The notes below the pieces were generated by a model. The model was not told the origin of the DNA and did not search any database. It saw only the letters and a program-made list of their open reading frames with translations. Positions 22,811-30,752 of a stretch of DNA of 64,000 nt are shown piece after piece. The stretch's first letter is position 1. Each line of letters starts with the position of its first letter. Position numbers and translations under genes: made by a program. Origin of the DNA: Gaiellasilicea sp033857955 (GTDB taxonomy: Bacteria; Actinomycetota; Thermoleophilia; Gaiellales; Gaiellaceae); NCBI GenBank assembly GCA_033857955.1, contig JAWVCW010000024.1:62001-126000 (forward strand), in the 5' to 3' direction.

Positions 22811-23806
22811 ATGGACGCCACGGCGCTCGAAGGCGAAGCACGGACCGCAATCGCGGCGGCCACGACCGTCGACGAGGTCGAAGAGGCGCGGATCCGCTTC
22901 CTCGGCCGGAAGGCGGAGCTGCCGCAGGCGCTGAGAGCCGTGCGGGACCGGGAGACCGGCATGACGCTGAACGCGCTGCGGCAGCGGCTCGAAGAAACGC
23001 TCGACGCCAGGCGCGAGGAGCTCGAGCGCGCCGACCTCGATCGCCGCCTCCGTGACGAGCGCGTCGACGTGACGCTGCCCGGAGACGAGCTCCCGCGCGG
23101 CAGTCTGCATCCGATCACGCAGACGCGGCGGATGGTCGAGGACGCCTTCCTCGGTCTCGGCTACGAGATCCGGGACGACCGCGAGGTCGAGACGGTCGAG
23201 TACAACTTCGACAAGCTCGGCTTCGCGCCGACGCACTCCGCCCGCTCGCCGCGCGACACGTTCTTCGTCGACGACGGCACGGTCCTGCGCACCGAGACGT
23301 CGCCCTCGCAGATCCACATGCTCGAGGAGCGGCAGCCGCCGATCTACATGGTCTCGATCGGCCGGGTCTACCGGCGCGACGCGATCACGGCGACCCGCTA
23401 CCCGATCTTCCACCAGTTCGAGGGTCTTGCCGTCGACAAGGGCCTGACGCTCGCCGACCTGAAGGGGACGCTGCTGCACGTGATGCGGCAGCTCTTCGGG
23501 CCGGAGCGCCGCGTTCGCTTCCGCACCCACTTCTTCCCCTTCACCGAGCCGTCGATCGAGCCGGACGTCTCCTGCGGGATCTGCGGCGGCGCAGGCTGCC
23601 GCACGTGCAAGCTCAGCGGCTGGATCGAGATGGGCGGCGCCGGCATGGTCGACCCGGTCGTCTTCGAGAACGTCGGGCTCGACCCGGAGGAGTGGTCCGG
23701 CTTCGCGTTCGGCTGCGGGCTCGAGCGCGCCGCGCAGCTGCGGCACGACATCCCGGACATCCGCGCGCTCTGGGAAGGCGACCTCCGCGTCCTGAGGCAG
23801 TTTTGA
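22811..23806 (+). CDS. pheS: Phenylalanyl-tRNA synthetase alpha subunit
   Basis: A 331-residue catalytic subunit of the alpha2-beta2 enzyme charging tRNA-Phe. A shortened N-terminal coiled coil (1-85) precedes the class II core with motif 1 'SLHPITQTRRMVEDAFLGLG', motif 2 'YRRDAITATRYPIFHQFEGL' and motif 3 'GFAFGCGLERAAQLRHDI'. A four-Cys cluster ('CGICGGAGCRTCK') in the core is seen in many actinobacterial and Gram-positive PheS. The ATG carries a -10 box at -12 to -7, so the mRNA is probably leaderless. It overlaps pheT by 4 bp (TTGA). Confidence 0.97.
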   Translation: MDATALEGEARTAIAAATTVDEVEEARIRFLGRKAELPQALRAVRDRETGMTLNALRQRLEETLDARREELERADLDRRLRDERVDVTLPGDELPRGSLHPITQTRRMVEDAFLGLGYEIRDDREVETVEYNFDKLGFAPTHSARSPRDTFFVDDGTVLRTETSPSQIHMLEERQPPIYMVSIGRVYRRDAITATRYPIFHQFEGLAVDKGLTLADLKGTLLHVMRQLFGPERRVRFRTHFFPFTEPSIEPDVSCGICGGAGCRTCKLSGWIEMGGAGMVDPVVFENVGLDPEEWSGFAFGCGLERAAQLRHDIPDIRALWEGDLRVLRQF

Positions 23807-26082
23807 AAGTCCCGGTCAGCTGGCTGAACGAATACGTGCCGATCGAGATGCCGCTCGACGAGCTCGCGACGCGGCTCTCCATCACCTCGGCCGAGGTGGA
23901 GGGGATCGAGCGCCGCGGGGTCGCGGACGAGAACGGGAACCTCGGCCTCTTCCGCGTCGGCAAGGTGCTCGAGGCCGCCAAGCATCCGAACGCCGACCGG
24001 CTGCAGCTCTGCCAGGTCGACCTCGGCGAGGGTGAGCCGCGCCAGATCGTCTGCGGCGCCTGGAACTTCGGCCCCGGCGCGACCGTGGGGGTCGCGCTGC
24101 CCGGCGCGGTGCTGCCGAACGGGCTCGAGCTCGAGGTGCGGAAGGTGCGCGGCGAGACGTCGAACGGGATGATCCTGGCCGAGGACGAGGTCGCGCTCGG
24201 CACCGATCACGCCGGGATCATGGTGCTCCCGGAGACCGAGCCGGGGACGCTGCTCGCGGACGTCCTGCCGCTCACCGACCACATTCTCAACGTCGAGGCG
24301 ACGGGCAACCGGCCCGATCTGCTCTCGATCTACGGACTGGCGCGCGAGATCGCGGCGATCTACGACCTGACGCTGGCGCCGTGGCCGGGCGTCGAGCCGC
24401 CGCGCGCGGGCGACGAGCCGGTGCAGGTCGAGATCGAGGACTTCGCGGCGGCGCCGCGCTACATCGGCCGGCTCTTCCGCGACGTCGCGATCGGGCCGTC
24501 GCCCGTCTGGCTGAAGGCCCGCCTGGCCGCAGCCGGAATGCGGCCCATCTCGAACGTCGTCGACGTGACGAACTACGCGATGCTCGCTCTCGGCAGCCCG
24601 CTGCACGCGTTCGACTGGAACACGGTGCAGACGGGGCGGATCGTCGTCCGTCATGCCCGTCCGGGCGAGACGCTGCGCACGCTCGACGGCGTCGAGCGGC
24701 GGCTGGAGCCGAGCGACCTTCTGATCACCGACGGCGAGCGCCCGATTGCGCTCGCGGCGATCATGGGCGGCGAGGATACGGAGATCGGCGAGGCGACGAC
24801 CGACGTCCTCCTCGAGGCCGCCAACTTCGAGCCGTACGGCATCTTCCTGACCTCCGAGCGCCTGCGTCTGCGCACTGAGGGCTCGAACCGCTGGGAGAAG
24901 GGCGTCGATCCGTACCTCGCCGAGCACGCGGCCCGGCTGGCGACCGACCTGATCGTCCAGCTTTCGGGTGCGCGCTGGGTGGGTGAGTCGGATGTCCACG
25001 CCGGGCTGCCCGAGCGCCCCGTCGTTCGCTTCCGGGCGGAACGCGCCGACGCCGTGATCGGCCTCGAGACGCCCCCGGCCGAGCAGGAGCGTATCCTGAC
25101 GAAGCTTGGGTTCGAGCTGGACGGCGGCTCGGTGACCGTGCCGACGTGGCGTGCCCGCGACGTGACGCGCGAGATCGACGTGGTCGAGGAGATCGCCCGC
25201 TTCCGGCTCGAAGACGTCCCCTTCACATTGCCGGCGCGGCGCTCGATGTTCGGCACGCTCTCGCGCGAGCAGCAGCTGCGCCGGCGGGTCGAGGACGTGC
25301 TCGTCGGCCTCGGCTTCTCGGAGACCTACACGCCCTCCCTTCGCCCGGCCGGGGCGGAGGGGGCCTGGAGCCTGCCCGAGCCGATCTCCGTCGAGCTGAC
25401 GACGCTCCGGACCTCGCTCCTGCCGAGCCTCGTTGATGCCGCGCGCCGGAACGTCGACGCCGGTGCGGAGCGAATCGCCCTGTTCGAGATCGCCCGCGTC
25501 TATCTCGACGGGAGTGACCTGCCCGAGGAGCGGCTGCACGTCGCCGGCATCGTCGAGGGTGGTTTCAGCCGCGCGAAGGGCGTCGTCGAAGCGCTCCACC
25601 GGGCGCTGAAGGCGGAGTCGGAGTTCGAGCGCGCCGAGCATCCCCTCTTCCATCCAGGCAAGACCGCCCGCACCCCCGCCGGCGTCCTCGGCGAGATCCA
25701 CCCGGCCGTGCTCGAGGACGGGTGGGGCGGCTTCGAGCTCGACCTCGAGACCCTCTTCGCCGCGTCGCGCGAGCCCGTCACGTACGAGGACGTCGTCAGC
25801 TTCCCACTGGTGCGGCAGGACATCGCGGTCGTCGTGCCCGAAGAGGTCGAGGCCGGTGCGCTGCTGGCGGCCGCCCGCGAGGCTGCCGGGCCGGAGCTGC
25901 GCGACCTGCGCGTCTTCGACGTCTATCGTGGCGAGCAGGTGGGCGAGGGGAAGAAGTCGATCGCGTTCGCAGCCGCGTTCCAGTCGACGGAGCGGACGCT
26001 CTCGGACGAAGACGCGGCCGCGATCCGCGGGAGGATCGTCGCCGCGCTCGCCGAGCATTTCGGCGCCGAGTTGCGCGCCTAG
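23803..26082 (+). CDS. pheT: Phenylalanyl-tRNA synthetase beta subunit
   Basis: A 759-residue beta subunit starting at TTG, overlapping the pheS stop (TTGA). Domains in order: N-terminal B1, an EMAP/OB tRNA-binding domain (about 45-150, 'LEAAKHPNADRLQLCQVDLG'), B3/B4 editing region (about 200-370), B5 (about 385-455), the pseudo-catalytic core, and a C-terminal ferredoxin-fold anticodon domain (about 665-758, 'FPLVRQDIAVVVPEEV'). The layout and length are normal. Translation is coupled to pheS, as needed for subunit balance. Confidence 0.97.
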   Translation: MKVPVSWLNEYVPIEMPLDELATRLSITSAEVEGIERRGVADENGNLGLFRVGKVLEAAKHPNADRLQLCQVDLGEGEPRQIVCGAWNFGPGATVGVALPGAVLPNGLELEVRKVRGETSNGMILAEDEVALGTDHAGIMVLPETEPGTLLADVLPLTDHILNVEATGNRPDLLSIYGLAREIAAIYDLTLAPWPGVEPPRAGDEPVQVEIEDFAAAPRYIGRLFRDVAIGPSPVWLKARLAAAGMRPISNVVDVTNYAMLALGSPLHAFDWNTVQTGRIVVRHARPGETLRTLDGVERRLEPSDLLITDGERPIALAAIMGGEDTEIGEATTDVLLEAANFEPYGIFLTSERLRLRTEGSNRWEKGVDPYLAEHAARLATDLIVQLSGARWVGESDVHAGLPERPVVRFRAERADAVIGLETPPAEQERILTKLGFELDGGSVTVPTWRARDVTREIDVVEEIARFRLEDVPFTLPARRSMFGTLSREQQLRRRVEDVLVGLGFSETYTPSLRPAGAEGAWSLPEPISVELTTLRTSLLPSLVDAARRNVDAGAERIALFEIARVYLDGSDLPEERLHVAGIVEGGFSRAKGVVEALHRALKAESEFERAEHPLFHPGKTARTPAGVLGEIHPAVLEDGWGGFELDLETLFAASREPVTYEDVVSFPLVRQDIAVVVPEEVEAGALLAAAREAAGPELRDLRVFDVYRGEQVGEGKKSIAFAAAFQSTERTLSDEDAAAIRGRIVAALAEHFGAELRA

Positions 26083-26126
26083 GCTGACCCAATCCGATCG
26101 ACCCAGGCGTGCGTACAAGCTGAGTA

Positions 26127-26801
26127 ATGCGCCTTCGGGGTCTCCTCCTCCTTGCCGCTGTGGCAGCCGCCGTGCTGGTCCCGGCGGCCATCCGTGCCGC
26201 CAATCCGCAGCTGATCGGGACGGTCGGGCCCGGCTTCTCGATCAGACTCGAGCAGCCCGATGGGACGGCCGTCACCAAGATCGACCCGGGCACCTACGAC
26301 ATCGTGGTGAACGACCTCTCCATCGAGCACAACTTTCACCTCTCGGGGCCGGGCGTGAACCAGGCCACCGCCGTGGAGACGGAGAGCACCGTCACCTGGA
26401 CGGTCACCTTCGTGGAGGGCCGCTACTCGGTCGTCTGCGACCCGCATTCGCTCCAGATGCACCGGGAGTTCGTCGCGGGAGACCCGCCGCCGCTGCCGAC
26501 GCCTAAGCCGAAGCCCGCGACGCCGAAGCTGCTCGCGACGGTGGGGCCGAAGAGCACGATCTCGCTGAAGAGCGCGAGCGGGGCGACGCTGAAGACCGTC
26601 AAGGCCGGCACCTACTCGATCACGGTGCGAGATCGCTCGAAGCTGCACAACTTCCACCTCGTCGGCAAGGGCGTCAACCGCAAGTCCGGCCTGGCCGCCA
26701 CGGGCACGCTGACCTGGAAGCTCAAGCTTTCGGCTGGTGCGCTCCGCTTCTTCTCCGACAAGGCCCCGAAGACCGTCAAGGGCTCGGTCAAAGTCACCTA
26801 A
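26127..26801 (+). CDS. Secreted protein with two cupredoxin-like repeats
   Basis: A 224-residue secreted protein with a signal peptide (1-25) and two tandem beta-sandwich units (about 27-118 and 132-224) joined by a Pro/Lys linker. The first unit has 'IEHNFHLSGPGVN' and 'YSVVCDPHSLQMHREF', placing His, Cys, His and Met as in type 1 copper proteins. The second unit keeps 'LHNFHLVGKGVNR' but has lost the Cys and downstream ligands ('LRFFSDKAPK'). One copper site is therefore likely. A TACAAG hexamer close to the ATG suggests a near-leaderless mRNA. Its end overlaps the convergent BrkB gene by 4 bp. Confidence 0.7.
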   Translation: MRLRGLLLLAAVAAAVLVPAAIRAANPQLIGTVGPGFSIRLEQPDGTAVTKIDPGTYDIVVNDLSIEHNFHLSGPGVNQATAVETESTVTWTVTFVEGRYSVVCDPHSLQMHREFVAGDPPPLPTPKPKPATPKLLATVGPKSTISLKSASGATLKTVKAGTYSITVRDRSKLHNFHLVGKGVNRKSGLAATGTLTWKLKLSAGALRFFSDKAPKTVKGSVKVT

Positions 26802-27724
26802 CCGCGGCGGCTCGGCTTGATCAGCCCGGCGTTCTCGCCGCCCGAGGCGCGAATCTCGGCCTGCCTGTCGAGCTCGGAGTTCAGCTCCGCGCCGAAGAGC
26901 AGCGCAAACGCCGAGTAGTTGAGCCAGAGCAGCAACACGACGCCGCTCGCGAGCGCGCCGTAGGTCTTGGAGTAGGAGTCGGACAGGCTCGTGTACAGAG
27001 CGAAGAGCCCCGAGAGCGCGAGCCACATCACGCTCCCCACGAGCGATCCCGGCGTCAGCCACTTCCAGCTGCGGATGTCGACATTCGGAGCGAGGTAGTA
27101 GACGAGCCCGAAGAAGAGCAGGATCGCGACGAAGGCGATCGGCCAGCGAAGGATCGCCCAGAGCAGCTCGAAGGCGCCGCCGAGACCGGCCTTGTCGGCG
27201 ATGGCCGTTCCGAGCGGCCCGCCGAACACGATCAGCAGCAGCAACCCGGCCAGGACGAGCCCCATCAGCACGACGAGGACGATCGCGATCAGCCGCGTCT
27301 TCCAGAAAGGTCGGGTCTCAACCCGGTCGTACGCGCGGTTGACGGCCTTGATCACCGCTCCCATCGCGCCGCTCGCCGCCCAGATCGCACCGGCGGCGCC
27401 GACAACGAACGCGACCACGGACGTCCCCTTGGACGTGTCCTGCTGCAGCGTGTCGATCGTCTTCAGCACGTCGCCGGGCGCCACCGGTGCGAGGAACTCC
27501 TTCAGCGTGTCGTACGCGCCGACGAGGTCGAGCAACCCGACGAGAAACACGACCGCGGGGAAGAACGCGAGCAGCGAGCTGAACGCGACCTGGGCGGAGA
27601 GACCCATGGCGTCGTCGGCGAGAAACGACTTGAAGGCCCGCTTGAAGACGTCGACCCACTCGCGGGCCGAGAGCCCCCAGGGGCTCGACGGAGCGCGACC
27701 GATCTCGACCGAGGGCGCGGTCAA
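26798..27724 (-). CDS. YihY/BrkB family membrane protein
   Basis: A 308-residue integral membrane protein with six predicted helices. Family hallmarks are 'DDAMGLSAQVAFSSLLAFFP', 'AASGAMGAVIKAVNRAYDR' and 'WLNYSAFALLFGAELNSELD'. The family was once labelled ribonuclease BN but is now regarded as a membrane protein of unknown transport or envelope role. It is the distal gene of a minus-strand run with DUF3618, holin-like and small membrane genes, only 2 bp after the DUF3618 stop, so it is co-transcribed with them. Confidence 0.9.
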   Translation of the reverse strand: MTAPSVEIGRAPSSPWGLSAREWVDVFKRAFKSFLADDAMGLSAQVAFSSLLAFFPAVVFLVGLLDLVGAYDTLKEFLAPVAPGDVLKTIDTLQQDTSKGTSVVAFVVGAAGAIWAASGAMGAVIKAVNRAYDRVETRPFWKTRLIAIVLVVLMGLVLAGLLLLIVFGGPLGTAIADKAGLGGAFELLWAILRWPIAFVAILLFFGLVYYLAPNVDIRSWKWLTPGSLVGSVMWLALSGLFALYTSLSDSYSKTYGALASGVVLLLWLNYSAFALLFGAELNSELDRQAEIRASGGENAGLIKPSRRG

Positions 27725-27726
27725 GC

Positions 27727-27975
27727 TCAGCGGTCGCGGCCCTTGCGGGCGAGGAAGCGCATCGTCGCGCCGATCCCGCCAGCGAGGAAGAACCCGGCGC
27801 CGAGTGCGCCGGCAGCGACGACCGGCAGCCTCGAGCGCAGTTTCCCGGCGACATTCGTGGCATCGCCGAGCCCCTCGCGCAAGTGTTCGACCGCGGTGGC
27901 GAGCTCGCGACGCTCGGCCTCGATCTCGCGGCGGACGGTCTCCGGCGTGCGGCCGTTCAGGCTAGCCGTGGCCAT
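27727..27975 (-). CDS. DUF3618 small membrane protein
   Basis: An 82-residue protein with the DUF3618 opening 'RTPETVRREIEAERRELATA', an amphipathic helix, then one membrane helix ('LPVVAAGALGAGFFLAGGIG') and a basic end. It overlaps the holin-type gene by 14 bp. This pair and the BrkB gene form a common actinobacterial envelope cassette of unknown function. Confidence 0.85.
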   Translation of the reverse strand: MATASLNGRTPETVRREIEAERRELATAVEHLREGLGDATNVAGKLRSRLPVVAAGALGAGFFLAGGIGATMRFLARKGRDR

Positions 27976-28378
27976 TGGACTTCAATGCCTCCGTGGTCAG
28001 CTTGGCCTCGCGAATCGCCTGCTCGGGGACCGGCGGTGTGCCGCGCCTGATCCGGGCGCGTGCGAGAAGCCCGAGGATTCCGGCGAGCGCGAACAGGCCG
28101 GCGGTGACGAGCAGGAGCGCGAGCCAGGTGTCGAGGACGACCGCGAGCGCGACGGCGACGGTGGCGAAGAGAAAGCCGAGTCCGTAGAGCGCGAGCACGC
28201 CTGCGCCGATCCCGAGACCGACGCCCGCGCCAAGCGCACCCACCTTGCGCTTCAGCTCGAGGCCGGCCAGCTCGAGCTCGAGCTTCGCAAGCGTGCTCGC
28301 ATGCTCGGCCACCTGCTTGGCCGAAGCGCCGACACCCGGGCTCTCCACGACGGGACTCTCAGCGGCGCGGGTGGGCAT
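27962..28378 (-). CDS. Phage-holin-family membrane protein (Holin_3_6 type)
   Basis: A 138-residue protein with an N-terminal amphipathic helix ('KQVAEHASTLAKLELELAGL'), two membrane helices ('GIGAGVLALYGLGFLFATVA' and 'LALLLVTAGLFALAGILGLL') and a charged tail. This is the chromosomal actinobacterial holin-superfamily III pattern, not a prophage gene: no phage genes are near. It overlaps its neighbours on both sides, so the cassette is translated as a unit. Probably an envelope-stress or membrane-organising protein. Confidence 0.82.
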   Translation of the reverse strand: MPTRAAESPVVESPGVGASAKQVAEHASTLAKLELELAGLELKRKVGALGAGVGLGIGAGVLALYGLGFLFATVAVALAVVLDTWLALLLVTAGLFALAGILGLLARARIRRGTPPVPEQAIREAKLTTEALKSNGHG

Positions 28379-28721
28379 GGCCCCTCCAGTCGATCAGCTT
28401 GGCGAGTAGGCTGCCTGCGGCGAAGGCTGCACCCGCGACCAAGAACGGGTTCGGGCCCTTCTTGCCGGAGGTCCGCCGGTCGAGTTGCGGGCCGGATGGG
28501 GCGGCCGGGCGTCGTGCGGTCGCGGAGCCCGGCTCCGCGTCCTTCGGCAGCTCACCCTTCGCCCGCCTGAGGATGAGGGACGGCTTCAGCTTGCGGAGGA
28601 AGGCTCCGTCCTCGGCGAGCTCGTTGGCGAGCTTGCCTGCGACGCCGCCCTTGGCGGCGGCCTTGTCCGAGAGCGCCTCGAGCTTCTCGGCGCCCGCGTC
28701 GACTGCCTCATCGCCCTTCAT
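28359..28721 (-). CDS. Conserved hypothetical with C-terminal membrane helix
   Basis: A 120-residue protein with a helical N-terminal part ('EKLEALSDKAAAKGGVAGKL'), a Lys/Arg/Pro-rich middle and a single hydrophobic helix 'PFLVAGAAFAAGSLLAKLID' near the end. It overlaps the upstream 42-residue gene by 4 bp (ATGA) and the downstream gene by 20 bp. I do not recognise a family. Context suggests a membrane-associated component of the envelope cassette. Confidence 0.65.
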   Translation of the reverse strand: MKGDEAVDAGAEKLEALSDKAAAKGGVAGKLANELAEDGAFLRKLKPSLILRRAKGELPKDAEPGSATARRPAAPSGPQLDRRTSGKKGPNPFLVAGAAFAAGSLLAKLIDWRGHAHPRR

Positions 28722-28846
28722 CGCTTTGCCGGCGGCTTTTCGCCCGTGGCGACGCGCCAGATGCCGGAGGCCGCACGTCGGGCGGCGATCGTGGCCACCG
28801 CGCCGAGAGCGCCGTAGAGCCCTGTCCAGAGTGCCTTGCGCAGCAT
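28718..28846 (-). CDS. Short DUF4235-like membrane protein (42 aa)
   Basis: A 42-residue protein 'MLRKALWTGLYGALGAVATI' followed by 'AARRAASGIWRVATGEKPP', which matches the core of DUF4235 (a membrane helix then A-R-R-x-W-R-x-x-T-G-E). It is about half the usual length. The stop overlaps the next start (ATGA), and a GAGAG ribosome site lies just upstream. It is the first gene of the envelope run downstream, separated from the PRC-barrel-like gene by 45 bp. Confidence 0.65.
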   Translation of the reverse strand: MLRKALWTGLYGALGAVATIAARRAASGIWRVATGEKPPAKR

Positions 28847-28891
28847 GGCTCTCTCGTTACCTGGGCAGGACTGCGGCAAACCTGCCGTCGG

Positions 28892-29098
28892 CTACAGCAG
28901 CCTGATCTTGCCCTCGCGGATCTCGGCGATACGATCGGCGTCGATCTCCTCGCCGCTGACGATCAGCCCGTGAAAGATGTCGGTCTGCTCGTCGCCGAGC
29001 ACCTCGTCGACCTTGCCGACCTTCTCACCGTTCGCGTCGACCACTTTCCAGCCCGGCTCGATCAGCAGCCACGCGACTGGGTCGGGCTCGTCGCTCAT
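28892..29098 (-). CDS. PRC-barrel-like small protein
   Basis: A 68-residue protein whose core 'GWKVVDANGEKVGKVDEVLG' and 'FHGLIVSGEEIDADRIAEIR' follow the PRC-barrel/DUF2171 pattern: a small beta barrel that binds other macromolecules. ATG 29098 starts one base after the stop of the upstream gene, implying coupled expression; an in-frame GTG at 29122 would add eight residues. Role unknown. Confidence 0.75.
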   Translation of the reverse strand: MSDEPDPVAWLLIEPGWKVVDANGEKVGKVDEVLGDEQTDIFHGLIVSGEEIDADRIAEIREGKIRLL

Positions 29099-29099
29099 G

Positions 29100-29741
29100 T
29101 CAGACCGCTCTTCCCCCGACACGCCAGACAGGACCCTGGCTGTCGACGTTGTGGGTGTCGGAGAGGACGTGCAGGATCGTCAGCCGACCGGGGAGCCCCT
29201 CCTGGTCGAGTCGCTCGAGGCAGCGTGCCGTCATCTGCGGCGAGGCGCCATAGCCGAAGGTGTGCGCGACGCGGAACCGGAACGCGCTGCGGCCCGGGAC
29301 GCGCGCGGGGTTGACGGGGGCGAGCAGCAAGGCCGCTCGCTCGAGGTAGTCGCTCGAGGTCAGCTCGAGCTCGCAGTACAGATCGCTCCAGTCGGGCGGC
29401 AGGGAGGCGACCGAGTGAGCCCACGCGTCCGCCAGCCGCAGGCGGGGCGCTTCCACGCGTGGCGCCCGCTCGCCCGCCTCCAGCAGCTGGAGCGTGCCGT
29501 GGATCTCCTCCTCGTCGAGCTTCCCCAGCAGCTTCGCAAGCTGGTCGGGACCGACCCCGCCGCCGGTGCGACTGACAGTCAGACGCAGCTCGTCGCCGGC
29601 GATTCCCGGGCCGGCGGGGCCGAGGAGAGCGGCCGCCCACGAACGCTGCGAGGGATCGGGAACCGTGAGGGCGAGGCGGGCGTCCGCCCACTCTGCGGGC
29701 AAGTCCGCGCGGATGCGCCGCCACTGTTCGACCAACCCCAT
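29100..29741 (-). CDS. Conserved hypothetical with internal duplication
   Basis: A 213-residue protein I cannot assign to a named family. It consists of two similar halves (about 8-95 and 110-200): 'LPAEWADARLALTVPDPSQR' matches 'LPPDWSDLYCELELTSSDYL', and 'LAKLLGKLDEEEIHGTLQLL' matches 'TARCLERLDQEGLPGRLTIL'. Each half looks like a beta-rich unit followed by a helix. No signal peptide or membrane segment. It is divergent from the E1 alpha gene across a 27-bp gap (29742-29768) and leads into the PRC-barrel gene, with which it is probably co-transcribed. Confidence 0.7.
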   Translation of the reverse strand: MGLVEQWRRIRADLPAEWADARLALTVPDPSQRSWAAALLGPAGPGIAGDELRLTVSRTGGGVGPDQLAKLLGKLDEEEIHGTLQLLEAGERAPRVEAPRLRLADAWAHSVASLPPDWSDLYCELELTSSDYLERAALLLAPVNPARVPGRSAFRFRVAHTFGYGASPQMTARCLERLDQEGLPGRLTILHVLSDTHNVDSQGPVWRVGGRAV

Positions 29742-29768
29742 GCGGGCGTCAGCATAATGAAGCCCGCA

Positions 29769-30752
29769 ATGGCGAAGGTCGAGAAGAAGCCACGCGCGAA
29801 GAACGCGCTCTCAGACGAACGTCTTCGCGAACTGTTCCGCGAGATGCTGCTCATCCGGCGGTTCGAGGAGAAAGTGGAGGAGCGGTTCCGGGCCGGCGAG
29901 CTTCCCGGCTTCCTGCACGTGTGCATCGGCCAGGAGGCGGTGGCCTCCGGCGTGTGCGCGGCGCTCGAGCGCGACGACGTGATCGCGTCGACGCACCGCG
30001 CGCACGGTCACACGATCGCCAAGGGCACGCACGTGAACAAGGTCATGGCCGAGCTGTACGGCAAGAAGGAGGGCTGCTCGGGCGGCTACGGCGGCTCGAT
30101 GCACCTCTACGACCTCGAGCACGGGAACCTGGGCGCGAACGCCGTCGTCGGCGGTGGCTTCCCGGCGATCACCGGCGCAGCGCTCTCCTTCCAGTTCCGC
30201 AAGCAGCCCCGGGTCGGGGTCGCCTTCTTCGGCGACGGCGCCACGAACACGGGCACGTTTCACGAGTCGCTCAACCTCGCACAGCTCTGGAAGGTGCCGG
30301 CCCTCTTCGTGCTCGAGATGAACGGCTGGGCGGAGTCGACCCCCGTCTCGCAACACTCGCCGATCGAGGACTTCTCGCAGCGCGCGGTCGCGTTCGGCAT
30401 GCACTCGATCGAGGTCGACGGCCAGGACGTCGAGGCCGTCTACGCGGCGACGCGCGAGGCGCGCGAGCACGCGGTCTCGGGCAAAGGCCCCGTCTTCCTC
30501 AACGTTCGCACCTACCGGCTCGTCGGGCACTACATCGGCGACCCGCAGGTCTACCGGACGAAGGAGGAGGTCGAGGAGTTGCGCAACACCAAGGATCCGA
30601 TCGAGCTCCTGCGCGCCAGGCTCGAGCTCTCCGACGAGGAGTTCGAGGCGCTCGACACCGAGGTCCACGCGATCGTCGAGTCGTCGGTCGAGTTCGCGAA
30701 GGCGGGCACGGATCCCAAGCCCGAAGACGCCCTCAAGTACGTCTATGCCTGA
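29769..30752 (+). CDS. pdhA: 2-oxo acid dehydrogenase E1 alpha subunit
   Basis: A 327-residue thiamine-diphosphate subunit of a pyruvate or branched-chain 2-oxo acid dehydrogenase. The ThDP motif runs from 'GDGATNTGTFHESLN' to 'FVLEMN' (GDG...N, about 30 residues), preceded by 'GGSMHLYDLEHGNLGANAVV' and followed by the phosphorylation-loop-like 'RTYRLVGHYIGDPQVYR'. ATG at 29769 is preferred since a CATAAT box at 29753-29758 overlaps the alternative ATG at 29757. It overlaps the E1 beta gene by 8 bp. Whether the substrate is pyruvate, acetoin or a branched 2-oxo acid cannot be told from sequence alone. Confidence 0.88.
   Translation: MAKVEKKPRAKNALSDERLRELFREMLLIRRFEEKVEERFRAGELPGFLHVCIGQEAVASGVCAALERDDVIASTHRAHGHTIAKGTHVNKVMAELYGKKEGCSGGYGGSMHLYDLEHGNLGANAVVGGGFPAITGAALSFQFRKQPRVGVAFFGDGATNTGTFHESLNLAQLWKVPALFVLEMNGWAESTPVSQHSPIEDFSQRAVAFGMHSIEVDGQDVEAVYAATREAREHAVSGKGPVFLNVRTYRLVGHYIGDPQVYRTKEEVEELRNTKDPIELLRARLELSDEEFEALDTEVHAIVESSVEFAKAGTDPKPEDALKYVYA

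Noticed and set aside
23398..26118. A 906-codon open frame on the minus strand opposite pheT
   Set aside because: Antisense shadow of a clear pheT gene; composition is Arg/Asp/Val-rich and matches no protein. The same applies to the long minus-strand frames at 37655-39871 (opposite the LCP gene) and 48940-51639 (opposite secA).
27962..28378. Prophage remnant suggested by the holin-family gene
   Set aside because: No endolysin, integrase or structural phage gene nearby; chromosomal holin-superfamily III genes next to DUF3618 are common in actinobacteria.
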